Below are positions 47,347 through 62,662 of a DNA stretch of 64,000 nt, piece after piece. Numbering within the stretch: the stretch's first letter is position 1; each line of letters begins with the position of its first letter. Under the pieces are notes generated by a model. The model saw nothing but the letters and a program-made list of their open reading frames with translations. It was not told the origin of the DNA and did not search any database. This DNA is from Rhizophagus clarus (Eukaryota; Glomeromycota; Glomeromycetes; Glomerales; Glomeraceae): contig BLAL01000079.1 in NCBI GenBank assembly GCA_015698045.1, forward strand, positions 620,001 through 684,000. The letters run 5' to 3'. A program made the position numbers and the translations under genes.

Positions 47347-48604
47347 TCAACTTGTTATATTATCCAAAAGGGTGACAATTTTTTCAAAAGTATTCAAAAA
47401 TTGCTGAAATTTTTCTAAGTCTCCCTCATTGCGATGCACAGTTACCATACTCAAAAGGATCACAGCCAGAATTGACCTGATATTGAAAAGAAAAATAATT
47501 AAATAAAAAATAATTATACCGAAAATAATTTAAAAGAATAAAAACGAACCAATAAAGCGGTTGGCCAATAAAAGGTGGTCCAAGCAAAGCTGCAAGATGA
47601 GCCAAAGGATAAACATTTAATCCAAATTGACCATTGGAAATTTTGGATAAAATTGGATGTTTCGATAAATCTATAACCTGGGATTGAATATTCTGGGTAC
47701 TCATCTGGATTTTAACAAAGTAAATAAATAAATAATAAAAAACAGAATTATATAATAAAAATCACAAAACCTTATCAATAACGGATTCAACTCCTTCACT
47801 CGTTTTTGTTTTCTCTTGAATAAATTCAAGATATTGTATATAACGTGTCATTAATGATGTAAATCTTTGTAATAAGTTAATTCTTTGTTCACCCCAGGTC
47901 CCGTAAGTACAAGCCATCATTAATGGAGAAACAATAATTTTAATCGATTTAACGAGCAACATGTGAAATTCAGCAAATTCTGATAATTGATGATAATGAA
48001 TTAATTGTTCTTTTTCAATCAAAATCCATTGAGGATTTTCAATAATTAATACAACATCATCTTCGGGAAGATAATGAGTAGAAAGATCAGCAATATACGA
48101 TGAAGTTTGTTCACCAATATCCGCATCTTCAAGAATATTGGATTCAATGAATGATATTTCTTTTTCAAATGCACCAAACAACTTATCTTCATTTTCATGA
48201 GTTTGCATCATCCAGCCCATTGATATAGCAAAGCTTTCAAATGATTCAGAGAGCTCACTTATCTGTTCTCTCTTAGCCATTATTTCGCGGAATAGTTTGT
48301 GCATTAACTGAACTTTACCGCATTCGCCAGATAATTCTTGATTTGGAGTTTTTCCTGTAGAACACAGATAATCATACTGAGCTCTAGATTCTTCATGTGC
48401 AAGAACCGAATAAGCTTCATTTATCAAAATAAATTGGTTATTAATAGAAGCCATGCTTGTATCATTATTGAGACGCTGTTTATGCTTGTCAGGGTGATAT
48501 TTTAAAGCTAATTTTTTATAAGCTTTCTTTATCTCTTGCGAGGAAGCAGTAGGAGAGATTTCTAAGACCTTGTAGTATTCATACTGTGCAGGATTAGGTA
48601 CCAT
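47347..48604 (-). CDS. J-domain (Hsp40) membrane protein
   Basis: Three minus-strand exons (48604-47771, 47704-47550, 47476-47347) sum to 1119 nt, 372 residues. Residues 7-80 are a J-domain: YYKVLEISPTASSQEIKKAY, KKLALKYHPDKHK with the HPD tripeptide that stimulates Hsp70 ATPase, and a helix IV-like INEAYSVLAHEESRAQYDYL. The middle (about 90-280) is helical and not recognised. Near the C-terminus a hydrophobic block (YPLAHLAALLGPPFIGQ ... WSILAVILLSMVTVH) looks like one or two membrane segments, with a short Glu/Lys tail after it, so it is probably a tail-anchored or membrane-associated co-chaperone. The ATG at 48,604 (MVPNPAQYEYY) directly precedes the J-domain; the frame is open upstream but has no ATG. 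Divergent to MCM3. Confidence 0.82.
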
Positions 48605-48760
48605 ATTGATTTGACGGGCAACGTAGCAGACTAGCAGCTTTATAAATGTATTGTGATGCCGATGACAACATAAAAGTCGATTATCCACGTGCAATTATAA
48701 TACATTTTTGATTTCGCGTTTCGAAATTTGGATAACCTCCAATTCTTTGGATCCTAAAAA
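48605..48760. promoter_or_regulatory. Shared divergent promoter, J-protein / MCM3
   Basis: 156 bp separate the two start codons, the same distance as between NECAP and SSK2. It includes a CACGTG hexamer at about 48,687-48,692 and ATCGCGTTTCGAAATTTGG-like sequence (tttcgcgtttcgaaatttgg) at about 48,710, whose TTTCGCG core resembles E2F/MBF-type (ACGCGT/TTTCGCG) sites used by DNA-replication genes. The site assignment is inference from motif shape. Confidence 0.5.
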
Positions 48761-52294
<3,534 letters not shown>

Positions 52295-53995
52295 GAAAAG
52301 CTAATGTTAATTAAGTCGTTTGAAAGGACGCCAGGCTAGCAACTTAACACTTAACATGTAGATACGATATTAATATTTGTTATACAAATTCTATAACTAT
52401 GCAATAAATTTATTAAATTTGAAAATTTGATGGTTTTTTTCAAATAATGATATAGACAGTAATCACAAACGTTCTTTTAGATATATAAACTGGAATTAAA
52501 ATTGGCCACAACATCAGTATATTTAAATAGCTTTTTTAAAGCTAAAAACTCATCTCTATATTCAAACCTTATGAATTTAAATAACTTTTGATCCAATAAC
52601 CAAATTTTAAGTTTAGTAAACAAACTTAAATATAGATATATTAATATCATTTATTATTACCAATTATACTTTTACTTAAAACTAAATTATATTAATAAAT
52701 AAAAATCTTTAATATCTTATAAGTAAAATCAAATAAATAATTTTATATAAAAAAATTTTTATTACTATAAATAAATTAAAGTGCAATTGATATACTAATC
52801 TTTATTTGTTAAAAATATAGCTAATCCATTTGTATAATATTTCAAATATATATCCATTACTATTAAAGTAAAAAATGTGAAAATTAGCCAATTTAATATT
52901 AAATTTTTTGATTAGCTAATAAAACTTTATTAATTATATTGATATTTAATACATATTACTTGAATTATATAATAAAGATTTCCTATAATAAAAATTTTTT
53001 TTTTACTAATAGATTACAATAAATTATATATATTATAAAAGTTTTATATCTATTTAATTTATATAAAATTATATATATATAAAATTTATATAAAATACTT
53101 GTAATTTATTAATATTTTAAATAAAATATTTTTATAAATTTAAGTTTAAATTTTTTAATACAGTATTTAATTTTCAAAAAAAGAATACTTTACATTCTGA
53201 AGAGTCAATTTAACTATCCATTTAATAAATTAATATACAACTAATATAAATAAAAGGATCTTACTAATTATTGCTAATTTTTAAATTGTTTTCTAACAAA
53301 ATCCATTAAAACTATCTTTATTTCTATAATTTTTACATGCAATTATTTCTTAAACAGCTTTTTAAGAAAAAAAAATACCTATTAATTTTATCATTTTTAT
53401 AAAATTTTATTTGAATTTTTTTACAAACTTATAAGAATATAATTAAAGTTAATAATTGATAATCCAGTATTAACTCTTAATAATTTCTTATCAGTAAAAA
53501 ATAAACCCTTTATTTTATTATTATATTTACCTTTTATATTAAAGTTAAGTTATTTATTTTCTTAAAATATTAAATAATAAAAAATAAAATATTACAATAA
53601 TATTATGTTAATTTATTTTTACTTTAAAAAAATTAATTTAGTGTTTTACATAAATTAAATTTCTTTTCTTTAAATTTAATTCAATTTGAATTTGATTTAA
53701 TTTAATTTGCATTCAAAATTAATTATTTTATAATCTAATAATTCAAATTTTATAATTTTTTTTTTTATTTAATAGTTTTTAATTTCTTATTTTTTACATT
53801 AAAATAAAAAAAAAATTATAAAATTTGGATATTTGAATAAAAAGTTATTTACAAAATAACTATTAAAAAAATTGTTTATTAAAAAAAATAAATTAAAGAA
53901 AAAAAAAATACTTATTAAAATCTAAATATACTTAAAAAAAACTTAAAGCTGTTTTATTTTTTTAATAAAATGAAAAAAAGAATAATTGATTATTT
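52295..53995. other. AT-rich desert
   Basis: 1.7 kb of almost pure A/T with homopolymer and TTAAAT/ATTATA-type runs and no supported gene, repeat array or transposon end. Confidence 0.5.
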
Positions 53996-54071
53996 GGGAT
54001 CTTTGCAATAGAAAGGTACGAAACTCAAAAAAATTTTTAAATTTACTTTATATGCTAATTATGTTTTTTAT

Positions 54072-56339
54072 CCCTTAAACGGTAGAATCTCGCAGGCAAA
54101 TTTGCCTGCAATTTTACCCAAATTTTAGCTCTCATCTATTTTTAGAAATATTAATGCTACCTTAATAAAAATTTTTTTCCAAATCGTTTGAATTTTATAT
54201 CACGTGATTATGATCATCATTTTCTAGTTTACATATTAGAACGTTTAATTAATCACTGATCAAAGTTTGCACTTTTCATTAATAGCTGTTTTTTAAAAAA
54301 TTTTGCATATATTTTGGTGAACTCATTGGGGTTTGGTTATAACCTGTCAAACCTTAATAATAAAATGCAGAGTAGTTTATGAGAAATAATTTTTATTATT
54401 TGAGTTTTTAAGATTTAAAAATAAGATTTTGAAATTATATAATAGCTTAAAAAAAAGAATAATTTTCGTAAAATTCATAAAAAAAATGCAATGTAAATGT
54501 TATAAAAATTAACTAATTTTAAATGGAAAAAATAAAAACAAAACTTTATTCTTCATACTGATAGCTGAGTTCTATAATACCCTTGTAATTGATCAGCAAT
54601 ATCTACTCCACCCATGAAGTGGTTATAGTCATCAATTATAACAGGAATTGGTAAAGTTTTTTTACTTAAAGTTCCAAAAATTGCTCGAACTTTAGCTGTA
54701 TTTGTGCTTGTCTCTTGTGGTCAACGTCATACTCTTTCTATCCGATTTTCATTTTCATTATCAATCTGATAAATAGTAGAAAGCATCGTTACTAGGCCAT
54801 TGTCCATCCACAAAATGGCTAATACATTGTCAACAACCACCCCAGAAAGTGTAGTTTTTTATTTACTTTAAGAACCTTTGGAAAATTAGCACTATTTGTA
54901 CAAACAGTTCCACATGCTTCTATTTTTTTTTCACGCAAGTATTTGAAAAGTTTGATACTAGAAAAATAATTATCTATATAGATATTGAATGATTTATCTT
55001 CTATTGGTAATTGAGATGTAAGATAATATACTTCATTTCCTACTTTACTTAAATCTGATACTTGCTGGATTTCTGGGTGGGTTTGAATTCTGAAGGTAAA
55101 AATAAAAGTATATGCATAGCCAGCATCACAAAGAGAAAAAATCTTGTAACCTTCTGGAGTAGGTTTGTTTTTAATTCTTACAGTATAAGCGCTTCTTCCA
55201 GAAAATCTTGCAATCATTTCATCAATAGAAACGTTTAAAGATAGTATACAAATTGTTTTGAAAACTGTTTGGATATGAGTTGTTAAAGGATCTACCTTTG
55301 AATACCAAAACTCAGGCGGAATAGTATAATCTGAAATATGCATGAAACGTTTAATCTAAATATATCAATAAATAGTTTTAATAAAATTTAATTAATTTAA
55401 TAAAAATATTAAATTAAATAATAAAATTAAAATACCTGTTCAAAACGAATTAAAGACATAAAAGTAGTAATTTTATACTCAGGAAATTTACTATCCTTAT
55501 TCCAATAATCTCAGATACTAGATAATTTAAAAACACTAGCATATATTAATATTGCTAACCAAATTTTAAATTCTTTCGTTGTTAATTCTTTCCAATCACG
55601 CCCTTCTCCTGCATTCTTTATATATGCATATTTATTTGTATTTTTAACAATTATTTCTATTTGTTCAAGAGAAAAAAAAAGAGAAAATATAGAATAAGGT
55701 GATGGTAAAAGGAGGAAATCTCTAGATAAATTTATTTTAAATTCATGTAAAGGTCTAACATGTTGAAAAGCATTAAAAAAAGGTGGAGGTGAAAGTTGTG
55801 CAATTTGTTCACCATTATTATTATCTCCTTCACTATTATTATTTCTACTTCCACCTCTACCTCTACCTCTACCTCTACCTCTTCCTCTTTCTCTACCTCT
55901 ATTACTACCTCTGCCTTGAATATTCTCTTCATGAATTTCTTCAAAATTATCAAAATTTTCGATATCGTCATCATTTTCATCAGTAATATTGTGAATATTT
56001 CTTGCAAAATCAACAACAAACAAATCTTGCTCATTATATTCAATAGTATCTATGGTAAAAATAAAAAAAATAAGTAAATATAACGTTAGAAATAAAAAAA
56101 AATGCAAAACTCCAAAAACTCCAAAATTCTGAGGTTTTGATTAGCATTTTTACAAATTAATTTCCAGTTTAATTTTTGTCAAACAGCCAGATTTTTAACT
56201 ATATATTTAATGGCCATATGTTGATCAATAATGTGGTAAAATTTTATAAAATTCTGGCTTTTATTAAAAAAGTTTTATATAGCTGATGTTACTTTTTTTT
56301 TAAATTGCAGGCAAATTTACCTGCATTACCGTTTAAGGG
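54072..56339 (-). mobile_element. piggyBac-like DNA transposon (2268 bp)
   Basis: Terminal inverted repeats CCCTTAAACGGTA at both ends, each followed by a subterminal palindrome close to GCAGGCAAATTTGCCTGC. Comparison with the empty MITE copy at 62,508-62,662 shows that only AT is duplicated at the target (54,070-54,071 and 56,340-56,341), not the TTAA usual for piggyBac. The transposase gene fills the minus strand. The MITE at 1085-1585 shares the ends. Confidence 0.88.
54540..56107 (-). pseudogene. piggyBac-type transposase (DDE_Tnp_1_7-like), inactive
   Basis: N-terminal part (56,107-55,511): acidic region, a GRGRGRGRGR tract, then EQIEIIVKNTNKYAYIKNAG, WKELTTKEFKIWLAILIY. A stop at 55,511 follows where the family has Trp (S-I-W-DYW; here TGA then DYWNKD). 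An intron lies at about 55,436-55,365. The second part (from 55,343) holds the DDE core: SIDEMIARFSGRSAYT, CDAGYAYTFIFT, IDNYFSSIKLFKYLREKK, and GTVCTNSANFPKV. Beyond 54,830 the frame changes (one net shift) into LAILWMDNGLVTMLSTIYQI and MGGVDIADQLQGYYR, with further TGA codons where Arg/Trp are expected. Most nonsense codons are one C:G to T:A change from CGA or TGG. The GR-tract and domain order fit a PGBD-like transposase. Confidence 0.85.
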
Positions 56340-56420
56340 ATACTAAAATAAGTACAAATTTAATATTAATTAAATTTTTATTTTTTTTTGAATTTCGTAC
56401 CTTTCTATTGCAAAGATCCC

Positions 56421-56869
56421 ATTTGTTAAAATGATAAAAGATTATTATGTGAAATCAATTAATAATCTATTTAAAATCTTTTTTTTTTTTGATTTATAAA
56501 ATCCTACCATTTTAAAAAATACTTTATAATATATTTAATTTATTAAATTCTGTAATTTAATTTTTAAAGTAAAAATTCTTGAATATAGTAAAAATAGTAA
56601 GTTTTATTGTAAAATATACTATATATTTGTTTTTTTTAATAAAAATGTAAAATAATATTTTAATTATATTAATCTTATTGGCTAATTTTTATTTTTCGCA
56701 AAAATAAAAAAAAAACAAAAATAAACAATTATTTATTAAAATATAGTTTTCAAATTTGATATTAAATTTAATAGATATATAATAGTTAACAAACCAAATT
56801 TCTAAGTAAAGGATGATATAGTATCAACTAGGATTTCAATTTGGTTCAGTTCAGCTTTTAATCAAAACT
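56421..56869. other. AT-rich spacer
   Basis: AT-rich sequence between the MITE and the tandem array; no supported feature. Confidence 0.4.
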
Positions 56870-57865
56870 GATACCAATTCCTAAAGAAAAAATAAAAAAA
56901 GGAACATCATTGACATTTCCAATTAAAAAAAAAAATATTTTTCTCCTCCCTTCCATTCAACTTACTTTCATCTTATTATTCAAAAAGTTATATTTCTGAA
57001 GAAAAAAGAAGAGAAAGAATATCAGTAAAGTTCCTGATTCAAAAAAATCCCTTCTTCTCTTTCATTTTACTTACTATTCATATTCGTCACAAAGTTTAGT
57101 ATTCAAAAGCTACAATTAAGAGTCCTTAAAGAAGAGAAAAAAAAAATGTCAGTAATGATTCCAATTAAACAAAAATCTTTCTTTCTCTACTTCCATTCAA
57201 TTTACTACTCATTTACTATTCAAGAAGTCACATCCTTAAAGAAAAAAAAAAGAAAGTGATCGTTGTTAACATTTTTGATTTAAAGAAACAAATTTCTCTC
57301 CTCCTTTTTTTCATTCAACTTACTTAAGGTTGCTGGGTGAAACTAGGTAGTTTAATAAACTGTCTAAATGTTAAAAGGGTAAAACTTGACAAAACTATAT
57401 TAAAATCTTAGTAAAAAATTATTAAAACTAGAGTTTAGACGTTTAGCCAAATTTAAAATTAGTTTAGGCAGGCAACCTTAAACTTACTGTTCATCACATT
57501 TTAAAGTCTGGTATTCAAAAACTGCAATCAAAAATCTCTAAAAATAAAAAAAGGAATATTAGTAAAATTTCTAATCAAAAAGGAATTTTCTTATTTACTT
57601 CTATTCAATTTACTACTATTCTAATTATCCAAAAAGCCATGATCTTTAAGAAGAAAAAATAAAGGATTGTTTCCAATTCAAAAAATTTCCTCCCCTTCCC
57701 ATTCAAATTAATATTCATCCTATTATCCAAAAAGCTGCATCCTTAAAGAAAAAAAGAAATGGAACATTAGTAACATTTTTAATTCAAAAAGAAAATTCTC
57801 AATACTCCCATTTTACTTACATTTTCATGTCAAGTATTCAAGAGGCTGAATTCCAAGTATTTCTA
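56870..57865. repeat. Degenerate tandem array, unit about 105-130 bp
   Basis: About seven diverged units, each containing CCATTCAACTTACTNTTCATC-like sequence (about 56,955, 57,063, 57,193, 57,311, 57,601, 57,700 and 57,808), then a tattcaaaaagctacat block and an A-rich aagaaaaaaaga block, then AGTAACATTTTTAATTCAAAAA. Pyrimidine-rich and purine-rich halves alternate on one strand. A hAT-type MITE interrupts the fourth unit. Confidence 0.7.
57325..57480. repeat. hAT-type MITE (156 bp, 8-bp duplication)
   Basis: Starts TAAGGTTGCTGGGTGAAACT and ends with the complement of TAAGGTTGCCTGCCTAAACT. AACTTACT flanks it on both sides (57,317-57,324 and 57,481-57,488); the neighbouring array units have a single AACTTACT at this place, which confirms the duplication. 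Non-coding. Confidence 0.9.
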
Positions 57866-58829
57866 AGTTCAAAAAACATCCTGAACATAAAAAAGTTTTT
57901 AAAAAAGAGTTGTTAGTTTGTTTAGTTTTGTTAAATATTAAAAAAAAAATTAATTTCAGTACCTCTACCAAATTATATGTGTCTAAAAAAATAAAATTAA
58001 AATATTAGTGAAATGTTTCACTATAATTGAAAATATCAGCACTTTTATAAAAGTTTCATAAAGGTTGTTTTTAAAAAATAAAATGTGTTTAAATAACTGT
58101 TAGAATAAAAAATTTTAATAAAAACAGCTTGAATAAGAGTTTTTATATATGAAAGAAAATTATTTTAATGGTTTATAGAAGTGTTAAGGGTTTGTAATAT
58201 TCAATCACATGATAGAGTGAAATCACCTGGTAAATTATAAATTTTCTTGTATAAAAATTATTAGGTTAAATCATCCTGATTAAATTATCCTGGATTAAAA
58301 TTAGTTTTATACTATTTATTTATTTATTTTTATATTATAGAAAATTATAGGTTAGATTTTTTTGGCATTAATTATTAAAAACATTAAATGATAAGTTTTA
58401 TTTTTTTTTTTTTTAAGATATTAAAAATATACATATATTTATTATTATTAGATAAATAAGATTAAATTATAATCATTTCTATTTTATATATAATATTTCC
58501 AGCAGAATGCTAGTCTGAACATTCATTCAAAAATTAATAAAAGTAATGCATCTACATCATTTTAATTGCATTAAAAATAAGTAAAAACTAAACAAAAATA
58601 AAATAAATATACCTAATCATAGTTTTAAATAAATAAATAAATTTTTAAAACTAAAATAAAATAAAAATAAAAATAAAATAATATTATCAAAATAAAAAAA
58701 CTAAAAACTAATATAAATTATTCTTATGAAAATTTTATATAATGTTTTCTTTCATAAATATCTGAATAATTGGTTTGAAGTATAAGGAAAGTAGCTATAA
58801 GTCAATAACTAGATTTTTAATCTAACTTA
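57866..58829. other. AT-rich spacer
   Basis: AT-rich with runs such as taaaataaaaataaaaataaa near 58,660. No gene or repeat with clear ends was found. Confidence 0.4.
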
Positions 58830-59644
58830 GGGCTCTGATCGGTTTCAGTAATTACCGAACCGTACTGACCAGTTTTAGTATCAGAGCGTTTTTGGTTTTA
58901 TGATTTATCGAACTAAAACTTTCAGTTTCAGTATCGGTTTTGCGATTTACTGAACCGATTTACCGATAATAAAAACGTTTTTTTTTATAAGAAAAACGTA
59001 AATAATGTAGTTAAAAAAAAATGTTGCAAAACGTTTTTTACATAAACGTTTGATATAAAAAATAATGTTTTGCAACATTATTTTTGCGGAACTTGTAAAA
59101 AATGTTGCAAAATGTTTTTTACATAAACGATTTGATAAAAAATAACGTTTTACAACGTTATTTTTGCGAACATTGTAAAAAATGTTGCGAAATGTTTTTA
59201 CATAAACAATTTGATAAAAAATAATGTTTCGCAATATTATTTTTGCGAACATTGTAAAAAATGTTGTGAAACGTTTTTTACATTAGAAATTTAATATAGA
59301 AAATAACGTTTCACAATATTATTTTCCTTTTTATTTAAAAATGTTGTGAAACATTTTTATAAAATGATTTAATATAAAAAAATGTCTCGCAACGTTTTTT
59401 TTTGTCACTTTAATAAAAAACGTTGCAAAACGTTTTTTTATGGATGATTTGATAAGAAAAAATCATTTCGCAACTTTTTTTTGCTAAACGTTACGAAACG
59501 TTTTTTTACTAAACTTGTTCGGTAAATCGGTTCAGTTTTTGGTAATTATCGATCAGTTTTGGTAATCATTAATACTGATACCGATTAATTCAGTTTGGTA
59601 TCAGTTTTTGCAAAAACTGAACTGAACCAAACCGATCGGAGCCC
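58830..59644. repeat. Long MITE with internal hairpin ladder (GGGCTC ends, 815 bp)
   Basis: Ends GGGCTCTGATCGGTTTCAGT and the complement of GGGCTCCGATCGGTTTGGTT, flanked by TA on both sides. The subterminal parts are rich in TATCGGT/ACCGATA motifs. From about 58,970 to 59,510 the centre consists of alternating inverted copies of GTTGCAAAACGTTTTT, so successive units pair with each other. A second copy in inverse orientation starts at 63,396. Confidence 0.88.
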
Positions 59645-59799
59645 TAATTTAACTTTTAAGAAAAAGCCAATCTAGTTATTTTTGATATAATGTTATAAAA
59701 AAAGAAGAACTGTGGTAGATAAGATCCTTCTTTATCTCAATTTTAAAACATTTTTTTTATAAAATCTTATAAAAAAAATTAATTAAAATTTTTAGAAAA

Positions 59800-61240
59800 A
59801 AATAACAAAAAATTATCCCAGTCTTCTGTTGCTTTGTTTTCAAAAATTCAGTCACATTTTTCATCTAGCGATCTTATAAAAAAAAAAAATAATAAATTAG
59901 ATAAATTTATTAAAAAAAAATGATAAACTCCTCCTTCTCTGACCTTTTCTTATCTCAATTTTAAAACCCAGTCATGCTTTTTATCTGGTGATCCTATAAT
60001 AAAAAAAAAACTTATTAAAAAAAAAATAATGAACTCCTCTTCTCTCACAGGTCAAAATTAGTTAAATAGGGTATCAATAGGGTATCAATAGGTTATCAAT
60101 TGGCTATCAATAGGCTACCCTATTGGTAGCCTATTGAACTTGCGCCATAATCCGTCACCAATCAGGCAGGCTGATTGATAACATATTGATAACCTATTGA
60201 TACCCTATTGATACCCTATTTAATAAAAATACCAATAGGATACTAATAGGTTATCAATAAGTTATCAATCAGCTATCAATCAGTCTGCCCGATTGGTGAC
60301 AGATTATGGCGCAAGTTCAATAGGCTACCAATAGGGTAGTTTATTCATAGCCGATTGATAACCTATTGATACTCTATTGATACCCTATTTAACTAATTTC
60401 GACCTGTGATCTGACCCTCCCTTACTTCAATTTCAAAAGCCTAATTATACTTTTTATTTGACAACCTTATAATAAAAAAAAAAAAATTTATTAAAAAAAA
60501 AACAATAAACTCTCCCTTCTCCAACCCTTCTTTACCTTAATTTCAAAAGCCTAATCATGCTTTTCGTCTGGCAACTTTATAATAAAAAAAAAATTATTAA
60601 AAAAAAATAATAAACTCCATCTTCTCTGGCCTTCTTTTACTTTAATTTCAAAAGTTCAATCATGCTTTTTATCTGGCAATTTTATAATAAAAAAAAATAA
60701 ATTTATTAAAAAAAAACAATGATCTCCCTCTTCTCTAGCCCTCTTTTACCTCAATTTCAAAAGTCTAGTCATGCTTTTTGTCTGGTAACTCTATAATAAA
60801 TAAAAAATTTATTAAAAAAAAAACAATGTTCTTCCTTTCTCTGGCCTTCTCTTACCTCAATTTCAAAAGCCCAGCCATGCTTTTCATCTGGCAACCTTAT
60901 AATAAATAAAAATAAATTTATTAAAAAAAACAATATCTTCCTTCTTCTCTGGCCTTTCATTACCTCAATTTTAAAAGCCTAGTCATGCTTTTCATCTGGC
61001 AACTCTATAATAAATAAAAATAAATTTATTAAAAAAAACAGTGTTTTCCCCTTCTCTAGTTTTCTCTTACCTCAATTTTAAAAGTCCAGTTATGCTTTTC
61101 GTCTGGTAATCCTATAATAAAAAAAAATAAATTTATTAAAAAAAAATAATGAACTTCTCTTCTCTGGCCTTTCCTTACCTCAATTTCAAAAGTCCAGTCA
61201 TGCTTTTCATCTGATAACCCTACAAAATTGAAAAAACAAT
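59800..61240. repeat. Tandem array of about 107-bp units, interrupted by a MITE
   Basis: About ten units, each with CTCAATTTCAAAAGCCCAGT, CATGCTTTTCATCTGGCAAC, CTTATAATAAA, a run of A after TTTATT, and CTCCTTCTCTGGCC. Copies of the CATGCTTTT block fall near 59,974, 60,438, 60,555, 60,664, 60,770, 60,877, 60,985, 61,094 and 61,201, regular at about 107 bp apart from the MITE insertion. Confidence 0.88.
60046..60408. repeat. Palindromic MITE inside the 107-bp array (363 bp)
   Basis: Left end CACAGGTCAAAATTAGTTAA, right end the complement of CACAGGTCGAAATTAGTTAA. The two arms pair over about 150 bp: TAGGGTATCAATAGGGTATC ladders, and a GC-rich TTGCGCCATAATC block with its complement. It sits in the TTCTCTGACC part of an array unit, and the flanking TCT occurs on both sides (60,043-60,045 and 60,410-60,412), consistent with a 2-3 bp duplication. 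Confidence 0.85.
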
Positions 61241-61577
61241 TAGTTGCATTAAATAAAAAATAACTTCTTCCTCAATTTCAACTGGAAAACCTCTATAAAA
61301 AAGAAAAAAGAGATCATCAGTTGATTTGTACTATATAATCTATTTGATAATCTAATTTGCTATTTGAATACGTTATTAAATTAATTAAATGAAATAAAAA
61401 AAAAACTTTTTTTTTAATGAATTAGTCAAACCAATAATACCAGATTGATCAGATATCTGATGAACCATCTGGTTAAACTGGTGATATAAACAGATTAATC
61501 TGAATCCATTTTTTTTCAGATAGTTTTTACCGGTTGACTGGTTGATTAAATTTGAAGCATACCTCTAGACCTATATA
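61241..61577. other. Spacer between array and MITE
   Basis: Contains a diverged sequence with ACCGGTTGACTGGTTGATTA and CCAGATTGATCAGATATCTG-like words that may be a degraded inverted-repeat element (about 61,425-61,560). No gene. Confidence 0.35.
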
Positions 61578-62500
61578 CAGTGTGTAACAAAAAAAACTAG
61601 AATATCATTTTTGTAATAAAAATGCAAATTGTATGCTCAAAATTAATCCAATTTACATTATATAAATTGCATAATAAACCCATGATCAAGATCCACACTA
61701 TGATATCTTTTATAGTTATAAACACTTTATTATTTTTTAAAAGATTTAGCAATAAACATTTACCTTCAAACAGAAAAATATAGCAAAAAACATTTTAAGT
61801 TTATGAACCATTTTTGAATTGAATTTAATTTAAAAACATTCAAATATTATCAAAAATAATGTAAAAAAATTGAGTTCAAAAAATCAGCAGTATGGAAACA
61901 ATTATGATAAAATGATGGGAATTTTATTCTTCAAATTTTCTCAATTCTGGTATATAGTAAAAAAGCTAAAAAATGAGTCAAATTACAAAAATGCCTGTAG
62001 TTTGCTCAAAATAAATTCAATTTTTATCATTTAAAATGCATAATAAACTTGAATGTTAGGGCTACATTGTGATATCTTTCAAGATCATAATGCTTTTTAC
62101 TTCTTGAGATAATTAGCTACAAATATTAATTTTTAAAGAAAAAATGCAGTATAAAATTTGTAAATTAAAAGTATATACATATTTCATTGGAAATTTCTCA
62201 AATTTTATCAAGACTGTTGGAAAAATATAAATCAAAAAAAATTTTTTAACAATCTATAGTATTGAATATAAATAAATACATATTAATTCTAAATTCATTA
62301 TAATGTGGTTTAACCCAAAAAAAATATATTATTATAAGCTTAAATATAAAAAAATTATTAAACTAAATTTCATTTTAATTTATCGTTAATAAAATCTACA
62401 TGTTTTCAACTCTCAAATAAGCTATTTCACATATAATTTAGTGCGATCATCATGGTGTTATAGCCAATTATTTAATTCCAGTTTTTTTTGTTACACACTG
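61578..62500. repeat. Tc1/mariner-type MITE (923 bp) with internal duplication
   Basis: Ends CAGTGTGTAACAAAAAAAAC and its complement, flanked by TA (61,576-61,577 and 62,501-62,502). The inside holds two diverged direct copies, about 360 bp apart, of a segment with TGCTCAAAATAAATTCAATT, TGCATAATAAAC and TGTGATATCTTT. Non-coding. Confidence 0.85.
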
Positions 62501-62507
62501 TATATAT

Positions 62508-62662
62508 GGGGTCTTTGCAATAGAAAGGTACAAAACTCAAAAAAATTTTTAAATTTATTTTATATGCTAATTATATTTTTTATATTAAAATAAATGTAAA
62601 TTTAATATTAATTAAATTTTTATTTTTTTTTGAGTTTCATACCTTTCTATTGCAAAGACCCC
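62508..62662. repeat. Uninterrupted short MITE (155 bp)
   Basis: Ends GGGGTCTTTGCAATAGAAAG and its complement, with ATAT on either side (4 bp). Almost identical in its whole length to the outer parts of 53,996-56,420, and therefore serves as the empty-site reference for the piggyBac-like insertion. Confidence 0.92.

Larger units (their letters stand above)
53996..56420. repeat. Short MITE (TIR GGGATCTTTGCAATAG), split by a piggyBac-like insertion
   Basis: The outer parts (53,996-54,071 and 56,340-56,420) together match the uninterrupted 155-bp MITE at 62,508-62,662. Ends are GGGATCTTTGCAATAGAAAG and its complement. ATTT flanks both sides (53,992-53,995 and 56,421-56,424), a 4-bp target duplication. 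The uninterrupted copy gives a 4-bp ATAT flank, in agreement. Confidence 0.88.

Noticed and set aside
48605-48694. Upstream extension of the J-protein (reading from a TTG at 48,694)
   Set aside because: There is no ATG in the extension; the ATG at 48,604 directly precedes the J-domain.
55732-56077. Several open frames opposite or offset to the GRGRGR tract
   Set aside because: Low-complexity shadows of the piggyBac-like transposase N-terminus.
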